Assembly (NCBI GenBank): GCA_963969595.1
Contig: OZ018414.1
Location: forward strand, 16,289,660 to 16,353,659
Direction of reading: 5' to 3'
Length of the DNA stretch: 64,000 bases
DNA from: Neckera pumila
Taxonomy: Eukaryota > Streptophyta > Bryopsida > Hypnales > Neckeraceae
Shown: piece after piece, positions 50,487-61,562 of the stretch
How the letters are laid out: each line of letters opens with the position of its first letter
Position numbering within the stretch: position 1 is the first letter of the stretch
The notes under the pieces: generated by a model
Told to the model about the DNA's origin: nothing
The model's input: only the letters and a program-made list of their open reading frames with translations
The model's database searches: none
Translations under genes and position numbers: made by a program

Positions 50487-51130
50487 CTCGGGCATAGACC
50501 TGTTACCTCATTAGTGTACAGTTCAGATTAGGATCATGTTGGAAACGGAATTTTCATGAGGATAATAATAGTTTTGAACTTTTGATACTTATTAGTTATG
50601 CTAAGCGTTGCCTGCCTCTTTGTCTGCTCGCTTGAGCATCCCTAAATAATAAAAGAAGACCTTCTCATTTCAATACTTGACATCTTTCACAGTGTCAACA
50701 TGCTCCTCTAGAGCAGAGAAATTACTATGCTGCAATGGTAGCGTGAAGTGCATATTAACTAAACACAAAGAAATGACAAGTCTAAACTGGAACTATGCAC
50801 TAGCAGCCCTCTTTCTGTGAATGTTGGAAACACATCATATTTTGAACCCAAATCCGTACAAGATATATACCCAGCTTTTTGAAACAAATGATCACAAGAG
50901 CAAGAGTGGCAAAGAAGTTGAAACACAGAGTATACACGTAGAAAATAGGCATGTATTAGTGATCCCTCAACATCAATGTTCACACTGTTGTCCACTAGAG
51001 TTGCTTTCGACATGAAAATTGGGCTGAACACCCCAGTACGTAGAAAAAGCTACCTTGACAGAATTGAAAGCCAAATTGTTCCGACTGTGACCAAAAAGCT
51101 AAGTGTAGCACTAGTTCTGCTAAGTTCTAA
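50487..51130. other. Spacer between convergent C3 and D3
   Basis: 3' flanks of C3 (plus) and D3 (minus). No further gene seen. Confidence 0.55.
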
Positions 51131-52743
51131 CTAACATGCTACTATTTGAAAAATCCACGGTGGTAAGACTTGTGCTACTGTCTGAGACCCTTCGTGCCTA
51201 GGGTTGATGTTAACATCTGGATGCCTCTCTCGCTGCAACCTAAACCGGAACTCGTCTGGAGCCACATCACCTAGAGTGATAGAAACCTCTGTCCGAATGT
51301 GGGTCAGGTGCCAACTTTGACCAACTTCGAACGTTGCAACCATGACACCTTCAAAATAGCAACGAAGAAACACCATCTCCTCTTCATCTGTTTGGTCGAT
51401 TTGTTCCCAGGTAACACCATCTTGTGCCAACCGCTCCCTTCCGTATGTGAAGTTCGTGTATAGAGTGGATCTCCCCAAATGGTATCTGTGCACAAGAACA
51501 CGAGTTAATCAACCTATAATGCACACAGCACAATTGGAATCACCCTCAACCACACATTGTAACGGCCTTTGCAACAATGCAATGCTGTTGTCCACGTCCA
51601 GTAAGTTAGTGAGTTAGTGATTGTGGACAGAATTCTAGAAACACAGCAATGGAAAGGTGTTGGCAACAGAGAGTAGGCATCAAAAGCCTTCTGTACCCAA
51701 GTGAGGACTGAGATCGATCAAACACACCTGAAAGTTACAGACGGCTTGGAAATCGTGCATCTGACTATATCTTTTGCAAGCACGATTTTTTGCTCCCACC
51801 CCGGGTCCATGAGACTCGTGAAAAACTTGTCACTGGGGTTGTTTAGAACATACAGGGTAGATGTCCGTCTCATGCTGTCGCCATCTGGGGCAAAGAGATC
51901 GACAAAAACATGTAGTGGAAGAAACCATTGCAGATGCCCCATGCGGCTCCCGGTGGTGATTTTAGTTACCGATTGGAAGTCCGCCTTAAACTTTGCTCTG
52001 AAAGCCTCGCTAGTGTGCATATCGGGAAGAGGCCACTCGGCATCAGTGAATGCTGGCATACAGCAATGGCTCAGTGCTGCCATACAAAAGACCTGGTATG
52101 GGGGGAACATACACACGATTAGAGAAAAAAATCCCATTATTAAGGAGATCAGTGTAGGACCTTCCTGCGCGGGTGGCCTCACCAACATCGCTGTGTAGAA
52201 CGACAATGACTCCCAGTATAGAGCCCGGCTCCACCCAGTCCTCAAAGTATGACTGGTACAAAACTGTTACCAATAGCAAACACAACACAGAATTAACAAC
52301 TATCAAGGATCAAGGTCAACATGAACTTGAGAATTAAACATATCTGCTGGAAACAAGCGGTGAATCAAATTGCAGTGGCTTCCAAGGCTTTTCAAAATCT
52401 CACAGTTGCGGGGAACTCGATCATGGCGTTCTTCTGGATCTAACAACACTTGATGTCTTTCGTAGGCGTGTCTCACCAACACAGACTGCAGTTCCGGCTT
52501 GTTGGTGACAACCCTTTGCTTGTCCACCTTGAACCAGAAATCCACAATTTGAGCTTTGTATGACCCCCTCATGTTGTCACCTCCAAACCTGCGCGCCTCT
52601 ATAGCCCAACTACCGACCCTTCCTGGATTAAGCCTCACCCACGAAAACTTCTCAAATCGTGTTGGAATCCACTCACCATCATCGTTGTGAGTAGTGTGTA
52701 AGGTGACTGCACACACCTGGGCACGAGGTTGATGATTCGCCAT
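51131..52743 (-). CDS. D3: unknown protein with beta-rich N-terminus and ubiquitin-like C-terminus
   Basis: Three parts: 52,743 to about 52,310; about 52,252-51,728; 51,485-51,131. The last splice is clean: TTTCAG|GTGTG to GTGCACAG|ATACC. The start MANHQPRAQVCAV is supported by D4 (MEHQG...). Part 1 carries DGEWIPTRFEKFSWVRLNPG, then NMRGSYKAQIVDFWFKVDKQ and LVRHAYERHQ. Part 2 carries FEDWVEPGSILGVIVVLHSD, then DMHTSEAFRAKFKADF and LQWFLPLHVFVDLF. Part 3 carries YFEGVMVATFEVGQSWHLTH, then VSITLGDVAPDEFRF and ends PPWIFQIVAC. The last 90 residues look like a ubiquitin-type beta-grasp fold, by eye only. A frame change near 52,065, before AEWPLPDMHT, suggests one frameshift, so the gene may be recently inactivated. 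The family is not recognised. Confidence 0.6.
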
Positions 52744-53181
52744 TGCCATTCTCAACTGTGCTCAAAGTCTATTGCAATCGGATCCTGGTTTGACTGGAGA
52801 TGACATGAACTTGCAACCGAGAATTTGAACTCCAACGTCTGTACTTTCCCGCCAGGGGTACTTCCACCCATCACCCTCACGGGCGGCTCTACTACTTGTT
52901 TCAAGCACGGTAGAGTCAGGACTTGTACAAACCATGGTATAGACGTTGTCAACATCCATTTTTTTATAAAACTACAAGGATCACTTTTATGATGCCACCT
53001 TTAATTAATGGTTTCCATCTAAGAATAGCTACTGGTCCAAACCCCTTCCCAATCTGATGTCACCACCTGAGGTTCCAACATGGACAACGCCATGTTGAAA
53101 TTAAAATGGATTTTCCATTGTACCTTTTGGGAAAATAGGCCAATTTCTTTTTGGGCACTCCTACACCCCAATTCTCCTCTA
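52744..53181. other. D3 upstream region and right end of element X2
   Basis: Probably D3 promoter and leader. A minus-strand stretch near 52,955-52,760 (VQVLTLPCLKQVVEPPVRVM) slightly resembles sequence upstream of D4 (LTLPGDVLEKLRTLWPS) and could be an additional 5' exon. The proposed X2 border is at 53,181/53,182, next to ATGCCTA. Confidence 0.4.
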
Positions 53182-53932
53182 ATGCCTACCTGTACCCGAG
53201 GAGCACCAGGAAGCCAAGACAAGTCAGGTGCAGCAGACTGAGGTGGTGAGCACCAAAGTCACCGACCCAGATCCGGAGGACGATGATTTGGAAATCACGA
53301 AGGTGACGGGAAGAGATCCAGCAAAGGCACAAGGACCGGATCGGGCAACCGGACCAGGAGGGTCCATTCCAGAGGAGAGTGCCAAGGCGAAGCAGATTAG
53401 CACCCTCTCACCCTCCAAGTCTTCTCCCAAGACTCTCGGAAAGAAGGTGCAGTTTGGAGATGCAAAGAAGATGACAACTCTGATGCAGTCTGTGGTGAAG
53501 ACAGAGATCGGAGCCAGTTGCGACACTTCATCCGGCTCACCAAGTAAGGGCCTAATCAGGAAACCGGCTGGAGGAGATGCAACACCTCAGAGCAAGGTAG
53601 CAAAGCCTGCTCCAGTCCCGCAGAAGAGGAAGGCTCCTGAGCCACAGTTGGCCAAGAAAAAATTCACCAAGGTTCAGGAGGAGGAGGAAGCAGAAGAGGA
53701 TTCCGACTATGATGAAGAGGAATCTGGTTCTGACCTGGATTCTGAATTTTATTCGGATCCCGATTAGGCCTTGGCAGAGACTCGCGCAACAAAGGCAAAG
53801 GCGGCCAGAGAGAAGGCCAAAGTCCGGTCTAAACAAACTGCCAGGCCGCAGACCGGAAAGAAGCCCTTAACCTAGAAGGGACCAGCAAAGGCGAGGTTTT
53901 CTCCAATTAAGAAGATTAGAAAGTAGGTGAAG
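53182..53932 (+). pseudogene. G3: C-terminal acidic/basic part of a G-family gene
   Basis: Reads CLPVPEEHQEAKTSQVQQTE, then a Lys/Pro/Ser-rich segment and an acidic stretch (EEEEAEEDSDYDEEESGSDL) to TAG at 53,765. The same frame goes on ALAETRATKAKAAREKAKVR, meets TAG at 53,873, and ends with a basic tail to about 53,930. A Gln codon to TAG change would explain the first stop. It has no start of its own, and the composition matches G1 (37.8-39.2 kb). I infer it is the 3' part of the G1 gene, separated by insertion of X2. The reading frames of G1 and G3 do not join directly, so at least one more indel is needed. Confidence 0.55.
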
Positions 53933-55058
53933 GTTCTGATAGTGATTGTAGGTCTGCATGCCTAATTTTGACAAGTAGATGTGTAGGAATATTTTTAGTT
54001 TAGATGGAGTTAGGACTCAAGTTGATTCCGGATTTCTAGGATCTAAGATCCACTTTTAGTGAGAGCTTTTTTACTGTAGTTTAAGTTACCTAAATTTGAC
54101 ATGAAGATAGGAATGAAACGTGTCATTCCATTAGCTGTTTTTAGCCTTATGCGCTTTTTGAGTTTGAGGTGTAGTTTAGTATTTAAAGGCAGATTTTAGG
54201 TTTGATCCGAGTAGCATTTTCCATACTTTGTATTCCCAATTTTCTGCAAATGCCATTGGAGTTTTTCAATTCACAATTGTGAGCTGTACCTTTTAGCACT
54301 TGTCCGTGTTATCGTGAGAGCAGTGAGATCGTGCAGATTTGGGTAAAGAGGAGGTGAAATCCAGATACAGGAAGTATCCGGTCCCTGGAGAGATTGCGTG
54401 TCAGACAAGATACAATAGGATTTCCTTGCAAAGATTAGAGCTAGCATTTGTCAAAAAGCTGCTTTTGTCAAGAAGTATTATAGCTCTCTTGTGTTTTCCT
54501 GGCGCCCCTTCTCTACCTAGGCCGTGGATTGTCTTGTAGTCTGTCATTGTAGTAATTGTTAGGAGAATCTAGACTTTCTTGCGTGACCTGCTAGCCTGTG
54601 TAACCCATCTGGTCTAATTGTGAGGAAGGTCTCTTTCTCGTTGTTCTTGTCAAAGTTTTCTTTTTAAATTTATATCGTGGATCTTCTGACACATTTAAAC
54701 TCGGAGGATAGGAGTTAAGCTTCCTTCTTAAAGCCCAAAGTTGCAGATCCCTCTTGGTCCAGAGGTTAAACTCGAATTTATTACATATAGTTACATACTC
54801 TAGACCGAATATATAACTATGAAAGAAGTTTCCGGTTACGGATTACTGGAACTGGACCCGGTCTAAACTAGTACTTGGGGTTTGTTTTGGAATATCAACT
54901 CACTTCATTCCGGCCATTTAGGAGAATTACACCGAGATCTCTACAGAATGATACACAAGTCACTTTAGGGTCCATGAAGGCCTTAGAGAAGGATTTTCTG
55001 CTTTCTGTGCTATAACACCAGGCCCAGGTCTCCGGTTACTCTTCCTCGATTCGGGCGT
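53933..55058. other. Non-coding G-type sequence between convergent G3 and G2
   Basis: Probably the 3' UTR of the G1/G3 gene followed by the 3' flank of G2. It keeps the CCGGT-rich composition in patches. A 66-codon frame at 54,339-54,539 has no recognisable content. No gene seen. Confidence 0.5.
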
Positions 55059-56525
55059 CTAATCCTTGGGCTCCCTCGGATTTGACCCTTCGGCTGCAAA
55101 CAAATCCGGTAGCAAGATGTCCAAGAGGTGGATCTCCCGGAAGTACATGGACTTGTTCAGCTTCCGACTGCTAACTTCCATCCGGTTGGCCGCCTCTCTC
55201 GCCACCACTAAGGACGCTTCCACCCGATCGGTGAAGTCGGTGAGGATCCAAACTATCCGGGAACCGGATACCTTCTTCTCCTCATGCACCCCTTTATCAA
55301 ATAGTACCGCCTTGACTGAAGTGGATCCGGATTCTTTGAGAGTGTCCTTTACCGACTCAGACACCTTCCGGGTCGCCTCTACCATCTCCCGGACTGCAGC
55401 TTTGTCTTCCTTGAGGGCTACCATGTCAGCCCTTAGGGCGTCGACTTCCTCCTAAAGCCGACGAATCTTTGCCTCCTGCCTCTGATTCTCATCCGGATCG
55501 GCTAGGTACTGGCCCACCTTACCCGGCAAATTACTATCCGCCGGTGCACCCACCATCTTTCCGATACTGGTGAGAGCTCTCCCCTTGACCTTTCAGTCAG
55601 CTCGTACCCCACACAAGATTACGGTCAACTGGTTGAACGGGTCGGTCGGGTCTTTGGGATCCGACATCTCCACATCCGGTCCTTGTCCAGGAGTGGACCG
55701 GGTGTTTGGAGGGGTTCCGCGCTTGCAAGGAGGCGTCGTCTTCATTCGCTTCCTCGGCCGGAGTAGCTCCTCCTCTTCTTCCTCTTCCGTTTCGGGTTCA
55801 GATCCAGTTTGTTCTTCCATTTCGTCATCCAAATCCGACTCCCCGTACTTCATGATAGACTCCTGAAGGCTCCAAGTCTTCTCCTCCGTCTCTGTGAGGA
55901 GTTGATTTCGCTGGTAGAGGTAGAATAGGTAGGGACTCAAAGGAGTGGCCCTACTCTTTCCGATCCTTGTCACCAACTGGGACACCAGATCAAAAAAGAT
56001 CCGGGCCCAGTTCACTTTCCATTCCCCGCTCAGGGAATCGAAAATTGTATTGCCAATGGTCATCGTCACCCTCGTCGGCTTCTCCGGGTGAACGATAGGA
56101 ACCAGGAACTGTAGGAGATTTCGGTGCCGGTTGCTCTTACAGTCCACGACCGCGTATTCGTCCTTGCTACTCGGCTCCCCATGAAACTTGTCATGGATAA
56201 ACTCGTCCTTCTTTCCAGCCATGCCGGAACCTCCCATCCGGAAGTTGTAAACTTCCCTCCACCTTTTTTCTTCCCATTCGATCGGACGGCCCCGGAGAGT
56301 GTTGTCAAACTTGTTCGACACCTTACACCTAATCTCTCTAATCATCCATCCCTCCCTAAACCCCTAGGGTTTATCTATCAAGACAAGGCACCCCATGGCG
56401 TTGAGGTCCTCCATGAGCTCAGTCCGGGCCGGTTCCTCCATAGGAATGACCGAAATTACCTTCCGAAGCTTGACGTTGGAGGAGGAACTGGGCGCGCCCG
56501 GTCTGGTCTTACGCAACTGAGGCAT
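55059..56525 (-). pseudogene. G2: broken copy of the G family
   Basis: One continuous frame from MPQLRKTRPGAPSSSN (ATG at 56,525) to NPREPKD at 55,059, interrupted by three stops. TAG at 56,366-56,364 follows LVLIDKP; G1 has RPW there, so TGG became TAG. TGA near 55,590 follows CGVRAD. TAG near 55,450 lies between RRL and EEVDALRAD in a coiled coil, most simply CAG to TAG. Conserved block: EEKRWREVYNF, SKDEYAVVDC, HPEKPTRVTMTIGNTIFDSL, KVNWARIFF, TPLSPYLFYLYQRNQ. An acidic run and coiled coil follow. There is no frameshift, so base substitution alone silenced it. It is oriented opposite to G1/G3 and could be a second gene of the same element or a second, inverted element. Confidence 0.78.
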
Positions 56526-56799
56526 GGACACTAAATGGCCGTTGGACCCTTACCAATCGCTACCTCACTCTCTCCTAGCCGCACGTCCCGTTCCTGACTT
56601 CTTCTCGTCCGATCTCAACCGGAAACTGCCACAAAATCTGCAACCTACATGTTTTCTACTTTTCCTACACTCTTGGACATGCCCGGCCAAAAGCGCACAC
56701 ACATACAACGGCTCTAGCGCAGACGGAGGCGTAAAAGTGCTCAAGGTCAGCTCCAAAGCTCAAGGGAAGTAAAGGAGTGAAAATGAGGACGACCAGCCC

Positions 56800-56808
56800 T
56801 TATATAGT
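56800..56808 (-). promoter_or_regulatory. TATA box of G2
   Basis: CTATATAAG on the minus strand, about 275 bp upstream of the G2 start codon; plausible for a plant core promoter with a leader. Confidence 0.5.
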
Positions 56809-57440
56809 CCCTGGACTCCTGGCAGGTCATCATGACCTTTTCCGGTCCGATCCATATCAATCCGGTCCAACCCTAATCTGATCTGAGGTGAAATCCGGAT
56901 GTGATTCCGTTCTTGAATACTAACATTCTGACCGGATCAGATACAATTTTCTCCTTACTGGATTAGCGGTGCCTATTTCCAGTCTTTTTCTGTCCCTCTA
57001 ACCAGATACGGATCTTAACTACCCGTTTCCGTTCCATTATTTAGATAAACAAAGGAGAACCAAAAATTTTGGTTGCAACAAACTTGAACATCAATGGGAG
57101 GGTCTTAGTATTGTAGCGTACTAGCAGAAGTAGACTTTAATATTAGGATGTACTAAAGCACCACTATCTGTTCATTATGCTCTTTTTCCCCCCCACATTC
57201 TACAGAACAAGTCTATCAATTAATAGCTACATCTTTCTTATCCATGGAAGTAGTAGAGATGCAAACTTTAGATGTAATGTGGTCTTTGGATGAGGGAATT
57301 GCCAGCAACAAAGCTCTTTTTAATGTGCTGTAGCAATCGTATTCCAATGTTTTTTGTAGCCCAGTTTTGTGTTTAATCTTTGGAGATTCCAACACATTGA
57401 GTTCATTGTTGTTCTTAGATTTCAATTTACAATCATCGTG
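56809..57440. other. G2 upstream DNA, right limit of G-type sequence, C4 leader
   Basis: The CCGGT-rich composition ends at about 57,060, after which sequence is AT-rich up to the C4 start. This marks the right border of G material. No repeat of the left border (35,879) could be recognised. Confidence 0.5.
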
Positions 57441-59143
57441 ATGGGAGATGTTTCTGTAGGCCGGAGAGCAGCAAAAATCAAACCCGGTAGACAAAGTGAT
57501 TGCAGCTCAGATGCTTTTGAAGTACCCGCAGACGTTGATTTTGAAAAGTCTTCATCTCTGAGCGTATGGAAGATGCCCTTCGATTGCACAAAATTGCCAC
57601 AAGCAGTTGTCCAACACATGGTAGATGGAGTCCCTCTCTTGATGGGCCTTGATTTTGCAATTTATATGAAGAAATTCTTTGTGGACACTAGTGGTCTTTG
57701 CAGCTTTGGTTATCCTTTCAAGAAGCTTGTGGAGGATGACTTGTTTCCAATTGAAGACATTGTGCATATCTTTCCACTGAGCAAGACCAAGAATCAACAC
57801 CCATTAAGGCTTATTACAGATAAAGAGCCTGCGATTGAAGCGTTGTACATGTACCAACGCGTGTATGGCGGGACGCAACCAGACAATGGAGAATTTGGGA
57901 TGCCATTTTTTTTTTGTGGGCTTCAAAACCAGTGGAACAAACAGGTCAACTTTGCAGCAAAGGCCCAAGAGCTTGCTTACAACTCTACGTACAAAAAGCC
58001 CTGGAAACAATCCGCAAAAGCTCTTGCCTCCTTGCATCCGTGAGCAAATCCAGATTCTTATTGACATTTTTGCAGAGTATCTTGCTATCGCAAACAATGG
58101 AAAGAACAATAGTCGCAAACACAGCATTTATCGTCGACCGAGTCTAGGGCAATCGATGTGTGAAATGTCAATTCCTACTATGGATATTCAACTCAAGTCA
58201 TCAGCTAGTGCAAAACTAAGCTCTACAGTGTTAGCTTACAATTGAAGCGAGACATAATAGCCAAGTGGTTGTGTTGGGATGAGCAAGCCGAACTTAGGAA
58301 GCAGTCTAAGCAACCCAGCCTTGACAAATCAAAGATTGCGGAGTTGAATTCAGCAGTTAGAGAGAAGGGTAAGCAAGCAAACAGATTCACGAAATCTGTA
58401 GAAGCAACCAAAGAGTTACTCGCTACCAAGAAAGCTAAGTGTAAGACATGCAAGGAGCAGATCACCTTATTGCAAGACGATATTGGCGCTATGTCGGAAT
58501 CTATTCATGTTATATTGGTGGAGAGTAGTTGCATCCGCTCAAATCCCTACATTGAGAAGCTACATGCTGAAGCATTGATTCCTACAAAGCTTAATTTGAA
58601 AGCATCTAAGCCATATGATGGTTGCGCCCACTTTTTCATTGACCAAGCACTTGTACCAATGAGTTGTGCGTGTCTTTTCCATCCCTACTGCATATTTTGT
58701 ATGGCCATAATAGCCCACCCTACTTGCCCAAGGTGCTTTATAGCTCCCACTATTGCGTGGATGGTTCAATGGGGTTTTCTACCAACAATGAAAGTATGCA
58801 AATCAGCATGAAAGCTACTTCAGCAAGCATGCATGCTTTGGGTTCGGGTGTTTTAGATGTCCATACGACAGCTGTGTCCGCCAAATTGGCAAATGTTTTT
58901 GCTTACGTAATTAACAAGGATCCGGTGGTGACTAACTCAAGGCAAATGGTCAAGTGGAAGCAAGATCGGGAGCAAGAGAGTTCTAATCCTGCCAAGACAA
59001 AGACCCATGAGCAACCCTGTGGATCAAGGCCTTTGTCTATGTTGACTCCACGTCCAACTTCTCCAAATACAAATACAATTCTAGAAGTAGTGAAGGATAT
59101 TACTCATGATCCGGTTAGCAGTGAGGCACTAAGGCGTGACTAA
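57441..59143 (+). pseudogene. C4: decayed copy of the C family
   Basis: Starts MGDVSVGRRAAKIKPGRQ. Homology to C3: VWKMPFDCTKLPQAVVQHM, FFVDTSGLC, then VYGGTQPDN. A frameshift near 57,990 is needed to reach PGNNPQKLLPPCIREQIQIL, which matches C3 GNNPQKLGPPTLKNQM. A further break near 58,240 leads to the coiled coil and the cluster DGCAHFF...SCACLFHPYC...PTCPRC. The first Cys of the cluster (C-x2-C in C2 and C3) is lost. A third frame change near 58,795 precedes an extra tail (KWKQDREQESSNPAKTKTHE) ending RRD at 59,143. It is AT-richer than C3 and non-functional. Confidence 0.8.
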
Positions 59144-60362
59144 ATAGCTACAATGCTACAATGTTATATGCAGTCACTCAGCCTTGCTTCATCCGGCCTA
59201 AACTACTCTGTAATTTTGCTACAGAACCTTGTTGGATTTGTAGGTCAGAAATAGTGAAGCCATAAGTTTGTAGGCGACTTTTTTTGCTTTTTATTTTTAT
59301 TCTTTTTATACATTCATGCAACTTTCAGATGTAGCATGAAACATGTTTTGGCCTTGCTTGAGCATGAGCATGAGCAAGGGAGGCAATCCCTGATTGAAGC
59401 TACTTGTCACTTTATGCTCTAAGCTCTAGCTAGTGCAATATTTTTACATGTATCCTATATTTTATAGCTATAAGACTATGCTTATATTTCCTATATAATT
59501 TTCTTTGTGATTTCTCACTCTGTCACTATTATTTCAAGTGCTTGTTACTTCTATTTAATATAGTCATTTCAACTAGAATTTGTGTGATAATGTAAAGACC
59601 ATTGACTTTTTTTCAAATTGGAAGACAAATTTTTGTTGTTCACTCAAACATGGTATTCACCTTGTGATGTATAATTTGTGCATTCTAGAATTTTCCATTT
59701 AATAACACTCTACAGTGAGATTATAAATGCAAAGGAGAACTATGGTGCATTGTCAATAAAATAACATCTCAACATCTATATATTTTGTACACAAGTATTG
59801 CAACAAGTTTTTTATACGTTTGTTTTTTGAGTTTTCTAAATGAACTTAGGTATTCTATGATCTATAATTGGGACCTATTACTATAGTTAACAACTTGAAT
59901 CATGACTCTAAATATAGCAGCATGCTTTTCATTCATAACATAAATTGTGGCAATGTAAAAAAACTTGTAGGACACACATGAATTGGGATTGATTTTAGAA
60001 AATTGATTCCACTTGAAGTTCAAAATTACAAAAATCGATCTACCACAAAGGGTGCTTTCAAGCATGTTTCAAAACTACTATGGATGCTGCAACATCTAAT
60101 ACCAAAAATCAAAACCCTACCATCACTGATGAAATGTAGAACTTTGCACTATCGACTAGTAGTACACTCTACACTAACTGCTCAGTGCCAATCAAAACAT
60201 TAATCCAGATGTAATTGTTATTGCCGCACTATGCAAGGACTATGTAAACCTCCTATTTGCTGGCAACACAGTGCCTATCTCTGTTACGGCCTCGTACCTG
60301 CAATTTATCTGAAACAAGAGAAGACATTTGGACAATTAGGCATTATTATGTAATACTTTAAT
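59144..60362. other. Spacer between convergent C4 and D4
   Basis: AT-rich 3' flanks. No gene seen. Confidence 0.6.
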
Positions 60363-61562
60363 TCAAACTTTAACAAGTGAGTTGTAGAACCTCTTTACCT
60401 TTGTGTTAGGATGCCTTGTTCTCTTAATAACAAGACCATAATAGTTTGGAATGTTGTCCCTTGACAACAAAATGCTTATCTCATCCCTAATGTGGGATAC
60501 TGGCCACGACTTTCTAACCTCAAATGTGGGCAAAACAACAGCTCCAAATACAATAGTGATGATCACCATCTCGAAAATGACAGCTTGGTCTATCTCCACC
60601 CAGGTTTGCGGCCGCATGAGTCTGTACCTCACATACACAAAGGTAGCATACCAAACCTGCCTTGCTTTCTGATAGAAAAAGAGAATGCTATTCCTGCTGA
60701 CCACACATTTGATGGAGTCTGCACCAACTTGGAATTTTTGGTCTCACCTTACATCCATAAGACTAGCTAGGAGCTCATCTGTTGGAGCTTTGAACACATA
60801 CATGGTCAGTGTGCACCGCACAGACGCTCCAGCTGTAGTAAAAATGTCCACCATTACGTGCATGGGCATAAACCAGTGCACATGAGCTGCCCAACTACCA
60901 GTTCCTCCCTTCATAGCGGCCGCAATGTCAATGGCAAACTTTAGACGAAAAGCCTCCAAAGTATGCATATCTAGAATTTGCCACTCAAGATCGCTGAATT
61001 TAGGAAAAGGTTAATCCTCTAAGCTTCAATAAAGCTCTGCTCCAGAGCAAGGCACGTAGACTGCTCTCAAGTAAAACGTCCCATTCTCCATCAAATCACG
61101 ATGAAGCCTTCTATTCCTTGTAGCTTCTTCAATCATGTGATGAAGCACAAGTATGATGTCAAGCACAGAGCTGGGTGGCACTAGGTCTTCCCAAAACAAT
61201 GTATAGAGGTAATTGCAATGTTGTGGCTCACCAACTTCAACCATTGGGTCCAAATACAACTACCGGCGTTGGTATGCATGCCTCACCAATATGGATTTGA
61301 GGGTCATTACTGTCAAACCTCGCACTGTGCTGAAGGCCCACTTAAAACCAATTATTTGGGCTTTCCAAGCACTTGCATTGGAATCCTCTCCATAAATCCG
61401 TGCATCTCTAGACCATGGACCTCGTGATGAAGGTTTCAATGTAATCCACGTTCCCTTCTCTACATGCATAGGAATCCACCGACCTGCAAGATCTTTATCA
61501 TTATAAATGACCACACTTTGCACCTCTGCCTATGGTGCAGAACTTATACCCTGATGCTCCAT
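60363..61562 (-). pseudogene. D4: decayed copy of the D family
   Basis: Begins MEHQGISSAP with TAG soon after. It continues GRWIPMHVEKGTWITLKPSS, then WKAQIIGFKW and LVRHAYQRR, followed by TAG at about 61,261-61,259 where D3 has Gln (AYERHQ). Next come FWEDLVPPSSVLDIILVLHH and DMHTLEAFRLKFAIDI, then HWFMPMHVMVDIF. After a frame change, GAVVLPTFEVRKSWPVSHIR aligns with the ubiquitin-like part of D3. The order and spacing of blocks follow D3. It converges on C4, as D3 does on C3. Confidence 0.78.

Noticed and set aside
35879..57060. G region as an LTR retrotransposon
   Set aside because: No reverse transcriptase, integrase, protease or matching long terminal repeats could be seen; only unknown G proteins.
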